Origin: Aquilaria yunnanensis
Lineage: Eukaryota > Streptophyta > Magnoliopsida > Malvales > Thymelaeaceae
Direction of reading: 5' to 3'
Assembly (NCBI GenBank): GCA_039654915.1
Contig: CM077600.1
Coordinates: 44,996,492 to 45,060,491, forward strand
Length of the DNA stretch: 64,000 bases
The translations under genes were made by a program, and so were the position numbers. Numbering within the stretch: position 1 is the stretch's first letter; each line of letters opens with the position of its first letter. The notes under the pieces were generated by a model, which saw nothing but the letters and a program-made list of their open reading frames with translations, was not told the DNA's origin and made no database searches. Shown piece after piece: positions 36,215-48,396 of this stretch.

Positions 36215-37691
36215 TGAACAACAAAACTATATGACTATATTGCTGAGGAAATAAAGAAACAAAAGTACTATCTAGGAGCTTTAGCACAGTGTCTCACCCC
36301 TACATTTTATGCCATACCTGCAACTTAAGCAACACAATATCCACCTGCAGCTTACCACACCCCTTCTTACAAAACACACCTAAACACAACACTATAGAGA
36401 TCAATATTATAACTCATTTTCCAATGCCTGGCCTGGATTAATTAACCAATCCATCCAATTGCACCTAAATTTCTTACACCTATTTCCAACCCATAAATAA
36501 GAAAACACTTTGACAACCTCCTCACTGAGAACTACTTGCCTAGATCCAACATTCAACTTCATTCATCACAAGCTACCAATGAAATTGAAACACCCTGTAA
36601 AAAAGATAATAATAACATATATTAGCATATAATTGAAAAATCCATAATCATAAATGAAAAAAAAACATTATCATGAACTTAAAAGCAATGACACTAATAG
36701 CACTAATGATTCGAGAGAGAAAAATAAAAATAGTACTAAAACAAAATATAGTCTTAACAAAGATGGAGAATCTGAATTTTAGAAGAGAAAGGCGGGAGGC
36801 AATATACAAGCAATAACACTAATAAATAAATTAAAAAATATAAATGTTTTAGAAGAGAAAAAAGTAGAGGTAGTATACAAGCAATAGTACTAATCAATCA
36901 AGAAAAGAAATACAGATAATACTAAATATCTAGAAAAGGGAGAGGTATACGTGCTTTGTTGTAGGGTTCTACGAATGTGAGATGTGTTAGAATATATAAA
37001 GGTAAGTTTTAAAGGAAAGTCATTATTTTTTCCAAATATATTAAGCATGAAAGGAGTAATTGAATTAACATATTTGTTATTCATGGAAAGTTGATTTTTT
37101 ACCTACTATTTTTTGTAAACATATATTAACCATTAAAACTAATTTGATTTAATTGGTTAATTGATGACAAATTTTGCCATCTCTAAACAAAAGCAAAGGC
37201 AGTTTTCCCACTAATTGACCATGTTATTAAGTTAAATTTGAAATTCAAATAGTAGTGATAAAACATTTCATTTTAAGTGGCAAGTTTAAAAAGGGTGATT
37301 ATGTTAAGTATTTACCTTAGTTGAACAATATGTATTTCGGGCAACTATTTTTTATTTTTTTGCCAATATTTTGCGGGACTGCTTTTTTGGAACAATGGAA
37401 CATTTTTTCAGATTCATATGGCAAGGAGGGTAAACGCATCATTTCTCAAAGTAAATGCAGATTTTGGTTTCCTTTATTAAAAAAAAAAAAAGGAACATGT
37501 CAACTAATTGGTAAGCCTGTTAAGTGAAAAGACAATGAAACTCTTGATTATATCCTAATTGTATGGTAAACTCATCAATTCACAATGTGAACACATGAAT
37601 TTGTTTCTTTAAATAAAAATAGTGACACGTGTCAGCTTGTTGTTTATTTTGTTAAGTGAAAAGATCATTAACTCCTTAAATATATCTTACT

Positions 37692-37693
<2 letters not shown>

Positions 37694-37766
<73 letters not shown>
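37694..37766. repeat. (AT)36 microsatellite
   Basis: About 36 uninterrupted AT dinucleotides. Confidence 0.95.
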
Positions 37767-37769
<3 letters not shown>

Positions 37770-39089
37770 GATTATGGATACATGTATGCACATAAAAATG
37801 CTAATGGACATGTGCATGAAAAGTATAAATTGTGGATGAAATTGATATTGCTATGCCTTGATACAAGCCTTTTGAAAACAATAATTTACAGACAAAATGC
37901 ATTATTGAAATTGATCACACGAAGCATGAGAATCTTGTGAAACATGTCTATATATTTGTAGCTTGAATTAAAAGCTTGAATATCAATGCGCATAATATTT
38001 TTGGTTGATATTCACATGGAAGAGCATGCATAGTAAAAAGGCTCCAAAAATCCACAAGTGCACAATTGATGATTAAGCATGAAAAATATTTGCTCTTGCT
38101 ATGGCCATGTGCTATTATATGAATATGTAGGCATAAATGATGGACATAAAATGTTTGAGGCCTAGAAATAACAGTGATGGCGTGCATAGACTTGAACTAG
38201 ACCTGAGACAAGGGAGAGTTAGTAAGACCCCATTTCAAGGACATGAAAATAGAAAACAAAAACCTACTTGTAAATTAGGCATCTAATGAAATTTAATGAA
38301 GACTACTATTCACATTAACGGATATGCATTACCTTTTATAGACAAATGCCTCAACAAAAATTTACATGCATTGTGATGAAATCATGTCAATTACACCTAT
38401 AGCCATCTTAAAGGTGGATTTTATTATATATATATGTAGAAGCATAATAGTACTAAGACCTGTCTACTAAGTTGAATTATGATGTCACCATTTGGAAAAA
38501 TTTATTAAGCATACTAACATGCTATTTGTAGAGGGTTGTTTTATCTAAAAGTGGCAGGGGTCTAAAGCTCGTCATAGCTTAACTATAGAGCTCAATAGCC
38601 GAAGACGTTAAGAAGACTTCTACATGCACTAGAGGCGCACAAAAGTTTAGACTATAGAGCTGTGCCATGTCCACATAAGCTCGATAATGGTATAGAAAAT
38701 TTACCCATTTTCCCTCGAGGCATAAAAAATATTTTTACCCCCAGTGCAAAGATGACCATTACTTTATATACATATGATTGTGATCATCATTCAATACATG
38801 TGCTCTGATGTATATTGAAATACTATAAGGATTACACATCTAAGGCATGCAATAAAAATTTATTGCACGATTCCTTTGAGTGTATGATGACCACTTATAT
38901 AACACACCTTCCCTCAAGCAGCCAAAGTCTCAAATTAATCAAGCATAGTCACATGATGATAAGATGAATCCTCAGTGACAGTTAATGAACTTGTAAGGTA
39001 CTATATCAGCAATGTGAGAAACTTACAACATGATTTTGTGTCTTCTTTTTTTGGGGCTTCAAACACCCAACAAGCAACATTAGGTCAAC

Positions 39090-39690
39090 TATAACTTGGA
39101 CCAATTGGATTTAGGACAAGGAAATTTTGACATGGGTTTAATGCTACAGGTTCCCCCTAGTTCTTTAGATAATCTTGTTAGTGATCCCCAGCAAATGGAC
39201 TTCGATAGTTTTTCTTCACAATGGGGGGCTAATGTCCTACAACCTAACATAAATTCTCAGTCAAATATCAATATGCTTCAATATCAGCATTTGAAACAGC
39301 CACAAGACCAACTTATGCTACAGTTACGGCAAATCAAATAACAATATTAGCACCACTAGTATATTAGGAAATAGTAGTTACTTCGACAGCAGCAAGTGAA
39401 CCAACAACTAAATGCTCAGTTTTAGATACACCAAACGCCTTAACAGCAGCAAATAAATGAAGCAAATGATATGAAAATGAGACAGGGGAACAGTGTGAAG
39501 CCAGAGGACTATCAGCACCCTTAAACACACCATCCTGGTTATACCTATCCACAGTTGAAGCCAAGGGCTCGGTTAACTATTTCATCACCTTAACTTTCAC
39601 ATGCTACTTCCCCGTTGTTGCATCAAAATTCTTCCCCACAAGTTGATCAGTAAAACTCACTGTCATCTATCACAAAATTTGGAGTATTGG
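39090..39690 (+). pseudogene. Fragment of a Mediator subunit 15a-like (MED15/KIX) gene
   Basis: Conceptual reading across frameshifts and stops gives Gln-rich pieces: INMLQYQHLKQPQDQLMLQ, LRQQQVNQQLNAQF, EANDMKMRQGNSVKPED, YPQLKPRARLTISSPQLSHA and SSPQVDQ..SLSSITKFG. Their order and the SPQLxxAxSP..SSPQxDQ signature match what I recall of the central Gln-rich region of plant MED15a. At least four in-frame stops or shifts show it is dead. Only this central piece is seen, with no KIX domain, so it is a captured or truncated copy. It sits directly upstream of a 69-bp minisatellite and may have been carried by a transposon. Confidence 0.6.
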
Positions 39691-39744
39691 CCCTAAATAA
39701 AAAATAAAATCAAGAAAAGAGGCTGGCTATGAGCTTTAAATGAA

Positions 39745-40350
39745 AGGGAAGGCTAACCCTACAAAGGCTAAAAGCCTAATAGCTAAATGCCCCTCATGAG
39801 GCCATAAGATTAGAAAAGAGGCTAACCTTATGAAGGCTAAAAGCCTAATATCTAAAGGCCTCTCACGAGGCCGCACAATAAAAAAGGAAGCTAACCCTAT
39901 AAAGGCTAAAAGCTTAATAGCCAAAATCCTTTTACAAGGCCATATAATCAGAAGGTAGGCTGACCCTACAAAGGCTAAGAGCCTAAAAGCCAGAGGCCCT
40001 ACATGAGGCCATATGATCATAAGGGAGGTTAACCCTACAAAGGCTAAAAGCTTAACAACCAGATGCCTGTCACGAGGCCATACGATAAAAAAGGAGGCAG
40101 ACTTTATGAAGGCTAAAAGCCTAATAGTTAGAAGCCCTGAACGAGGCCACATAATCAAAAAGAGGCAGACCTTATATGAAGGCTAAAAGCCTAATAGATA
40201 AAGGCCTTGAACAAGGCCACACGATCAGAATGGGGGCAGACCCTACAAAGGCTAAAAGCTTAACACCCAGAGGCCCTGAACAATGTCACATAATGAGAAA
40301 GAAGGCAGACCCTATAAAGGCTAAAAACTTGATAGCCAAAATTTGCCAAA
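39745..40350. repeat. 69-bp minisatellite, about nine copies
   Basis: Units built on ggcagaccctacaaaggcta, aaagcctaatagccaaaggc and cctgaacgaggccacataatca start near 39751, 39820, 39889, 39958, 40027, 40096, 40164, 40235 and 40303. Spacing is 69 bp for the first six, then 68-71. As 69 is 23 codons, repeats keep phase: the minus strand reads 140 codons open from 40158 to 39736 as six 23-residue hydrophobic units (LLAFVGLASFFI and WPRERPL-like), and the plus strand reads 62 codons at 40176-40364. No known protein is recognised, and the open frames may just follow from the repeat period. Confidence 0.9.
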
Positions 40351-43300
40351 TGAGGGAAGAGTAAAAGTGGCCAATACAGCCCCCGAAATCTAACTTAAAC
40401 CTCCAAAGAAAGGGCAATAAACTCCCAGGTGTCCTAAGAGGCCTATAGGTTTAAGCTAGAAATATAAGGTCCGAAGATGATAGGTCCTAAAAGGTTTGAG
40501 CTACAAACCCGAAGATTAGAAAATCCTACAATTCAAAGAGGTTTACATCATACAAAAATCGAGGGCCTATGAGTTAGAAAATGGGCCAATAAGCTGGAAA
40601 GATCAAGATACAACTAAAGGCTTAGGACAATGACAAAAGGATAATGTTTATAAAAAAAGGGAAGAAGATTCTAACAAGGAAAATGAATATCTCATACATG
40701 ATACTTCCTTACATGATATCTTCCAAGCACTATAAATGACATGAGCAAGCAAAAAAAGTAGGTTGATAAGTGCTCAAGCATGATTTGGAGGCCAAATCTA
40801 TAATAAAAAAAAAATGAGGCCACTTAGTCTAAAAGACCCATAAAGTAGTTGGCAATGACAACTCATCTCTACTAAAGTGGTGACAACAAAACCAAATGAA
40901 GACATCAGATAAAGCCAAAGCAATAGTGTAAGGAAGGGCTAAACGACTCCACAAAAAGTAAGAAATGAGACAGAATTCGAGGTCTTCTTAGATAAAGAAA
41001 ATCATAGCATAAATCCAAAAGCATAAAAGGATGTGAGAGTTACTACTTAATGGCTATAAACCACCAAGAAGTTAAAATAAAACTAAAGGTTAAGGAAATT
41101 ATTTGGTCTTATGAAAGATGATTTCATAGGAATAAACCATCTAAAGATAAACGTCCAAAGAAAGATCCAGAAAAACTTCAAAAAAATTGCTGTTAGTCTT
41201 TGCCGGAAAAGATAACACTGAAAATATTGTGCATGACAAGACTTGATCTACCAAACAATACTAAAGACCTCATATGAGCTCTGATACCTCATAAGCACAT
41301 TAGAGGTCTTGACATTTAGAAGGCCCTGCTAACCATGACCCCAAAAGCTACGGGCCCCTATGGACCAAATAGAAAGAAAGCCTAGCAAGAAGGTCAAAGA
41401 ATTCCTTAAAGATTCTAAACAAAAGCTCAGAAAGCTCTTAATGATCAAACATACTTAAAGTCCCCTAACTAAATAAGAACTAAATGTTCCTATAAAGGGA
41501 AGACCACTAAAAAGCACACCACACCTACATGAGGATAGCAAGGTATAATGAATCCACACTAGAAGAATAACCCCTAAGAAGACTGTATAAAAGCAAGCAG
41601 TGCCATACACCAAATTAAAAAATAGGCATTTTTTTTGCCAAGCCTTGATAGAAGGATGTCATGCTTTCTTTACGGCCTCAAATAAGAGAAGGTCACAATT
41701 ACCTCTCAAACCCTTGGATAGATACAAGGTCACGCCTTTAGATAAACAGCTACAACTACATCTTGAGTTCTTCACTCCATGGAAGTTGAGACCCCGGTCA
41801 CACTATTAGGTCTAAGGTTAACCCATGTGTGAGACCCTTATGAATGAGTCAATTAATGACACTTGAAGACCATTAAAGAAGTCCCAAACTTGCTAAAACA
41901 TGCCTACATAGGCCTTGACCCATCAGGGGAATACTTTACAAAGTGTCAAGTGTCATCAACTTTTTTGAACCCTTCGAGGTTTAAACCTAAAGGCCTATAG
42001 AAGCCTGATTTTCAGAGTTAAAGCCTAGAAAAGGTAATAATCTTTTTTTTCTTCAAGGATAATTTTATGAAAAACACTAACCTTATCATAAAAGGTTATT
42101 TTGATCCACAAAATAGAGGACACATGAGTCATCGAAAGTATAAACGCTTTCTAGAAGCAACTTAATGAAGTACAACATGAGCATTTTACCAAAGCAATAA
42201 GTGAAAACAACTATCTGAACAAATTCCTACATGGGGGGCACTATACACATATGAAGATTAAAATGTGAGGACCCCTTTAACCCCGTATTTATTAGGGGGC
42301 GTAAGGGATTTCTGGTTGTTAAGACCCAAATTAGACCCAATCATTAATGAGTTATCGGACCCTAAGCCTAATTAATGATTAGAGGCCCAATAAAGCCTAT
42401 TAGGCATAGAAGTTAGGGCACTAGCCCACTAAGCCTACCTATTAGCTATATATATATGGAGTATCTCTCTCACTTTTCCCAAAGTTCTACACTATGACTC
42501 TACTGATTTGAATATCAGATGGGCCTCCCATAGGACATACCCAAGGGCCCTTCTAAGGCCCATTTTTCATGTCTTTGTATAGAGGTGACCAGAGTTGGCC
42601 GATGATTAAGGGTCTCCATTGGTTGTCTCAGAATACTTGGGTAGTTTAACTATTAGGTGTATTTTCATATGCAAGTTCATATATGACCTTGTGTTCGTTA
42701 AGTTGGTTTTGACCATTGTGGATTTAAATGGTTAATGTTGTTACATTTTCTTCAAATCATTGATCTCATTGCCTGGAAGTGCTTTTATCTGATTTATTGC
42801 AAACTTCGGTGTGTTGGTAACAAAATGTGAAAAAGGCTTGAGTTTTTTTTTTTTCTAGAAGCCTTGTTTTGGTCTGAAAATATTAAAGTGCCAAAACATT
42901 AAAAAAAAAAAGAAGTGAAAATACCAAAATTTTGGGAAAAATGATAATTTTAACCAATGAGATTTTCTCATATATTTTTCTTTAATAAAGAAATAAATTT
43001 GACATTAGTTGAATCATGAAATTCTATGATATTTTTTATTGTCATTTTTATAATCTAAAATAATGCTTGCCGTGTATATAAAAGTTATGAAACAAGATTA
43101 ATATTATGTTATTTACTATTTAAACTTTATCAATTGTACCATATAAAAAACATTTTGTAAATTATTAAGTTGCATCCCCTCCTTAGAATACCTTAACAAC
43201 ATCTAGACCATTTGATCTATCATATTTAAATGTAGGTCAATGTACAATGCAACATGGTCGGTATAAGTTCATTCTAGGTTTCTCTTTCTTGAATTTATTC

Positions 43301-43937
43301 TAGGTGCCATAAGTGAACTTCAATTAGAGGAAGAAATTAAGAATGAAACCATAAAATAAATTATTAGTTACACTTGTCTTTAGTTTTAGTATTAATTACA
43401 CTTATCTAATAAAGAAAAAAATTGTGTTCCATTTATATAAAGGAATAATTGATAAATTAAATTATCCATTAATCATGATAAAAAAAATACTAGCATGCAA
43501 TTAATTGTGAGATAGTATAAAAAGACATTGTTATCAGACCGTCTAAGTTAGAATTGAAAAGTTCATATAAGATAGTGTAACATTAAAAAAAAAAAAAAGG
43601 CTGGGAGGGTAATTGTAGGTTTTGAAACTAGGGGTAAATGCTTAATTAGAATAAAAGATCATTGGAAAAGTGTAAATCATCCTAAAATGAAAACTTCTAC
43701 CAAGAAATAAATTAAAACATACAAAATTTTATTTTACTTAAAATTGTGAGATAATCTTCTACCAATCAATGTAAGATATTATTAATTGCAACAAATAATT
43801 ATACAATTGTAAGAGAGAGATCTCCAACAAAAAAAAAACAAGAAGAATAAGAAGAAAAAGAAAAAGAAGAAGAAATAAAATGTTTGGCATGTGGAGATCC
43901 ATTATTGTAGTATATATATGTGAAACATATAACTAAT
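40351..43937. other. Repeat-derived non-coding block
   Basis: No gene frame is seen. The wording of the sequence (aggcctatag, aaggctaaaag, gaccctaa) resembles the adjacent minisatellite, and a gtgaggacccc motif near 42269 could be a retrotransposon LTR edge. No paired repeat or pol domain was located, so the origin is undetermined. 42900-43900 is AT-rich. Confidence 0.4.
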
Positions 43938-44285
43938 TTAGTTCCTAGAAGTCTTGTCAACAACATAAGAACATTGGTTCCATACTAGTGCACTCTTTAT
44001 CAGGACTTTTACTGGGTTGTTCAATTTGTATTTAGGGGCAGCATCAACTAGACGTGCCAATAGTGCTTCATGACAGACTATTCCATTTCGTATGAGTTCC
44101 TTGCAACATTCATCTGAGACAGTTCCTGACCTGAAAATGGTTAAAATAATTTCATTTGCACAACGAACCTTTACCGTTGCATCGCAATGTCTTTCTTTGA
44201 TAATATCACGATAATTCTTTGCTGTAGAGTTTGAAACAAAAATAAGCAACACCAAAAAACTCAAAAAAAGCTTGATAGCTGCCAT
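43938..44285 (-). CDS. ECA1/prolamin-like small secreted cysteine-rich protein
   Basis: A single-exon frame of 115 aa. Residues 1-22 are a clear signal peptide (LFLSFLVLLIFVSNSTA). The mature part has six cysteines at 34, 42, 60, 61, 71 and 105, spaced C-x7-C-x17-CC-x9-C-x33-C. That is the prolamin-like pattern of the ECA1 gametogenesis-related family (PF05617), which includes egg-cell and synergid secreted proteins. The role of this member is unknown; family members are often expressed in the female gametophyte. A TATA box on the minus strand (TATAAATA, 44373-44366) lies 80 bases before the start codon. The gene stands alone inside a transposon-rich block, as is common for this fast-evolving, multi-copy family. 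Confidence 0.82.
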   Translation of the reverse strand: MAAIKLFLSFLVLLIFVSNSTAKNYRDIIKERHCDATVKVRCANEIILTIFRSGTVSDECCKELIRNGIVCHEALLARLVDAAPKYKLNNPVKVLIKSALVWNQCSYVVDKTSRN

Positions 44286-44365
44286 GTTCTTATTTCTTGA
44301 ATTTGTTTCTTTGGTTTGCTACGGTGAGATCTTTAGTACAATAATTCATGTTATGAGAAGAAAGT

Positions 44366-44373
44366 TATTTATA
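44366..44373 (-). promoter_or_regulatory. TATA box of the ECA1-like gene
   Basis: TATAAATA on the minus strand, 80 bases upstream of the ATG at 44285. It implies a 5' UTR of about 50 bases. Confidence 0.6.
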
Positions 44374-44419
44374 GTACTAGGTTCAAAACAAAAGAGATGT
44401 AACTGAATGACATTAAATT

Positions 44420-47400
44420 TTATTAAGACATTGGATTTAAATTTCTTGGTGGCATTTATGTTTTCATTAACATAATGTAAGAAACTGGTAAATTTTACTT
44501 GATCACAATGTGGAGCTCTAAGGTATGTCAGGTCTTCAAAGACCCCAATTTACTTGGACCATATTACCCTCTATCCATTCTCAACCGCTGCTAGTTAACT
44601 GAAAATGTAATTTAGTAAAATTGATGACAAACATAGGAATTATATTTACAAATGCTATCTTAAACAAAAAAATTTCAAGTTAATCAATAATGGATCACGT
44701 AAAAGAAAGAACGACAATGAACCACATTCCTAACTGCTATGTGTTAAAGAGTTAAACCTAGAAAAGTCTAAGCCAAAAAAGCAACTTCACTCCTAACCAA
44801 CCTTGCCTAACACCAGTCACTCCTTCAGTGGCGACCTTACCTTTAAGCCTGTTGATTGATGCACTGGTTGTTGGAAAATAAGGCGGCACTAATGCTTCCC
44901 TTCATGTCACCCACTGATGTCATAGCCCAAACTTCCCCTGTCCTATGCACTTTTTGCATTCACATGATCTATAAGAAATGCTAGCAAGAACTTTATTTTC
45001 CTTAGTCTCATAACTATCCTACCTTCCCTTATAACTCTAACATGGCCATCCTTGGCCCCTGCCCAGGAAACCTATGAGAACTGGTCTCACGGTGGTTGCA
45101 ATTGGCTAGCAGTATATGTGTGTGGATTAAAACTCCATGATATTAGTTGATTAACCTAGAATATGCAAAATGCATGCCCTTTATGCTTTGACTTGGATTA
45201 ACAAAATCTATAAAACATTGATTTGGCCAAAAGATTTTCATAGAAAATAAGTTCAAATAGCCAAAGCATGCAAACTCAACATTTATGTGAGTAGATGAAT
45301 GCACTCACCCAATAGCAACCCTAGAATCTAGGACTTTTCAAAACATAAACAATGGAAGCAACTAGGAGTACTATGTATACAAGCCTCAATTGAAATCTTC
45401 TTGAACTAACTCCCACCTTGGATGCAAGTCCCAGTGGTAAGTACAAAGTCCTTGTCCACGTGTTGCTAGGCTTTACGGCCAAAGGAAGACTATAGTTAAG
45501 ACTATGATTTAGCCAACAAGTAACCCAAGTAGACTAGAATAATAAAGATTCTCAAGTGAAATACCTACAACAAAAGCAAACTACCGCGATAACCTTTAGT
45601 GGTTACCCGGCGTAACAACTTCAAAATCTACACAACATAACTAGGGAGTGAGAATTCAAAAATTCTCAGTAAGGGTCTTCACTTCACCTACAAAAAAAGT
45701 TACTAAGGACCCCACATATGAGAACATATGTAATCTACTGTGAACTCATATAGCTTGAGGGTATAGTATATGCATATACCTAGGCCCCTTGGGACCTTTT
45801 CTCATCCTGGCCCTTGAACTACAAGGTATAACCTTGTCCTTTAGCAAGCTTGGCTTGCCAGCCTAACTAGTGATAAATCACCAGTTGAACATCTTCCTTT
45901 TATGATGTGTAGGGGCACTAGGCCATAAAAACCTTGTAGACTAGGTGCACTAAGGTTTCACCTTGCAACCTCGTAGCCAATGACATGGCTAGGTCGCCAA
46001 GGGTTCTGAACCTTTCACCCAAGCTAGTGGTACTTAATTGTGATCTTTTAAAATTAGTTTCCTTGCTTACAATAGAAATAACCATAAGACCTCTTAAAAC
46101 TAAAAAAAAAAACTTGTAGGTCTCGAAGGACTTTTGGAAGACTCAGAGTGCCCCCGAAATGCTTGGACCCCAAGGTACCCTAAGAACCCCCTTAGGTCTT
46201 CCCCTAACCTCTTTAGCAAAATTGGAAAATTTCAACCATTATACCTAAAGCGACGTGTTGCAACAGTTGATAATGAGCTGCTAATTTTCATGGTAACGGC
46301 AACGCATCACGGGTACTAGCGACGATTGGTGACGCGTCGCTAATACCTGTGACAACCCAGAAAATTTCCAATTTCACTGCTATGAAATATGGACATTTTC
46401 CAAACATATCAAACATGCATGGATAGCTTCCAAACTTCACATACATGTAAAACATGTTGTATAGATCACAACCAACTATTACAAGCCAACTTATGATGCA
46501 TTACAACATCATTCCAATCATCACAAACCTCATAGTCCACCATGATTCAACCTTACCCACTAACTAATACTATTGCTAGAACTACTTGAATTCATCAAGC
46601 TAACCCATTCCAATAGCATTAATTAAGCTCGAAAGTACAACTCCCTTACCTTAACTTCACTTCACAAGTAAGAAACAAGCAACTTTTCCTCAAGAACTCA
46701 AGTTCTATAAAGCTCTACCTAGTTTCAAGCAACCAAATGCACAAATTACAGAATTTCTACCTTTTAACTAAAACCCAAGTTTCGAAACACCCAATAAACA
46801 GGAATTTACCAAGAACTCAAGTGTTACCTTGCATAAAAAATAGGAGATAATGGAAAACTCAATTCCAAACTTCCAAAACTTGAAATCATGCTTGAAACAA
46901 GCCTTCCATAGCTTGTATATCTTTGGTGGCTTTAATTTCTATAAAAAACTCTTGGTTTTGGGCTTGGAATCACATAAAATTGGTAAAGAGAATGGTGAGC
47001 TCGAGTTTGAAGGTGAAAATGGCAGCCCTCCCCTCCTTTACCAATTTTATATGCCACTTAACCACGAAGCCATCCAAGAATTTAAAAAGTTACATATAAG
47101 TCCCATTTTTAGGTAACCTTAGTCAAATCTTGTTTATTTCAACTAAGTTTGGGTTACAATTAAACATTAGGTTATAAAAACTAATTTTCAACACTAGGGA
47201 TCTAGCTCAACTATTCGGGATGCAAAAATTACCATTTTACCCCTAAACCTTATTTAGTGCCTTAATCTCTTCAGAACTTAGTAAACTTTGATAAACTTAT
47301 TTATTCTTGCTATGTGAACTTGAATTAAGGTTTCAAACTTGATTCAAAGCACTTTACCTTCTTCAAACAAGCTTTCAGCTAGGAGAGCCATAACAAACTC

Positions 47401-47728
47401 TTCCCATGCTGGGCCAAGCCAGGCCTTCATCGGGTTGGGCTGGGTTTGACCTTGAGTTGAGCCTGAACTGTGCTGGGTCGGCCTAGCCCATTGAACACAT
47501 CAACCAATAGGGCTGATTTTGATATCAACTACTCCATCCGTTTCATGAAAGATGGCTCTTTTACCTTTTTTTTTTTTACTTAAAAACATATTCATATTAA
47601 TTTGTATTATAATTTTTTTAGAAAAAATATATTTATAAATTAAAGTCTTTAAGGTACCATTTCATTAATTAATTACTATGATTAGTAAAATGACCAAGTT
47701 TTATGAGACAAATGGAGTATAATAATTA
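44420..47728 (-). mobile_element. Probable degraded gypsy-type LTR sequence (minus orientation)
   Basis: Read on the minus strand, about 47450 down to 45050 has the layout of a long Del/Tekay-like LTR. There is a gggtaaaatggtaatttttgc stretch, a promoter-like tract with aggggagggctgccattttc, long untranslated sequence, gggttgtcaca near 46349-46359, and tgaattctcactccctagtt further on. No gag or pol frames and no second LTR are visible, so it would be a solo or truncated LTR. The identification rests on recalled family appearance only. No host gene was seen here. Confidence 0.4.
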
Positions 47729-48192
47729 CAAGTGAAACTTATAGAAATCCCCCTTAGATTTAGACCAACTTATACTTTGTCTGCTCTATTTAAAAAAATC
47801 TACACTTTGTCCCTCACTTTTTTTTATTACCTGATAACAATTTTTGAAGCCCTAATTAAAATTGTCTTATAACTATGTTTCAATAATTTAAAATTCTTTG
47901 ATATATTTTTCATTGTTGACTAACATTTAAAAAATATTGATTTGCATTTATAAAGAGGAAAAAAATTTTATAAAAAAGAAAATTTGATAATTTAAAATGC
48001 TTATTAATTGTAAAAAAATATTGGAGAGGTTGAAATTAGTGGAAGATTACTATGTACAACTTAAATTATGGTTTCAAAAATTGTTGTTAGATAATGTAAA
48101 AGAAGTAGAGGTAAACTATAGGTTGTCAAAAATATCAGGGACAAACTGTAGATTAGGTCAAACCATACAAAGTTATTGTAAGTTTCCCCAAT
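47729..48192. mobile_element. Small inverted-repeat element (MITE, Mutator-like), copy 1
   Basis: The first about 145 bases (GTGAAACTTATAGAAATC, tactttgtctg, tctacactttgtccctcac, aacaatttttgaagcc) match the reverse complement of the last 145 (GGGAAACTTACAATAAC, tctacagtttgtccctgat, aacaatttttgaaacc). The flanking nonamers aattacaag and aattagaat agree at 7 of 9. About 460 bp, non-coding. A related copy lies near 62790-63060. Confidence 0.7.
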
Positions 48193-48396
48193 TAGAATTA
48201 TTTTATAATTACCTATAAAAAAAAATTTTAATACTATAAAATATGTCAAAATTTCAATATTTATTATTGATTCATGTTAATTAAAAAGTAAAACAATAAT
48301 ATGACTAATTGTGATGGTTGTGTTTTATCACAGTCCATTGTGCTAACAAGGCCCATTAAATGAACTGCTAGCGTTGAAATTAACAATTATTGTACC

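Larger units (their letters stand above)
33697..39085. other. Long AT-rich intergenic stretch with microsatellites
   Basis: The first 350 bases are probably the PORR 3' UTR. No coding gene is supportable after that. It contains (AC)17 at 36177-36210 and (AT)36 at 37694-37766. A gttaagtgaaaaga-type segment occurs twice (about 37520 and 37652) just before the AT run. From about 38500 composition changes toward the repeat-rich block that follows. Confidence 0.55.

Noticed and set aside
36177..37766. Microsatellites as possible CRISPR or centromeric arrays
   Set aside because: They are simple dinucleotide repeats without spacers or a satellite-length unit.
41561..41660. Possible CACTA transposon terminus (cactagaagaa, ataggcattttttttgcc)
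   Set aside because: No matching inverted end or 3-bp target duplication found, and the terminal sequence differs from CACTACAAGAAA.
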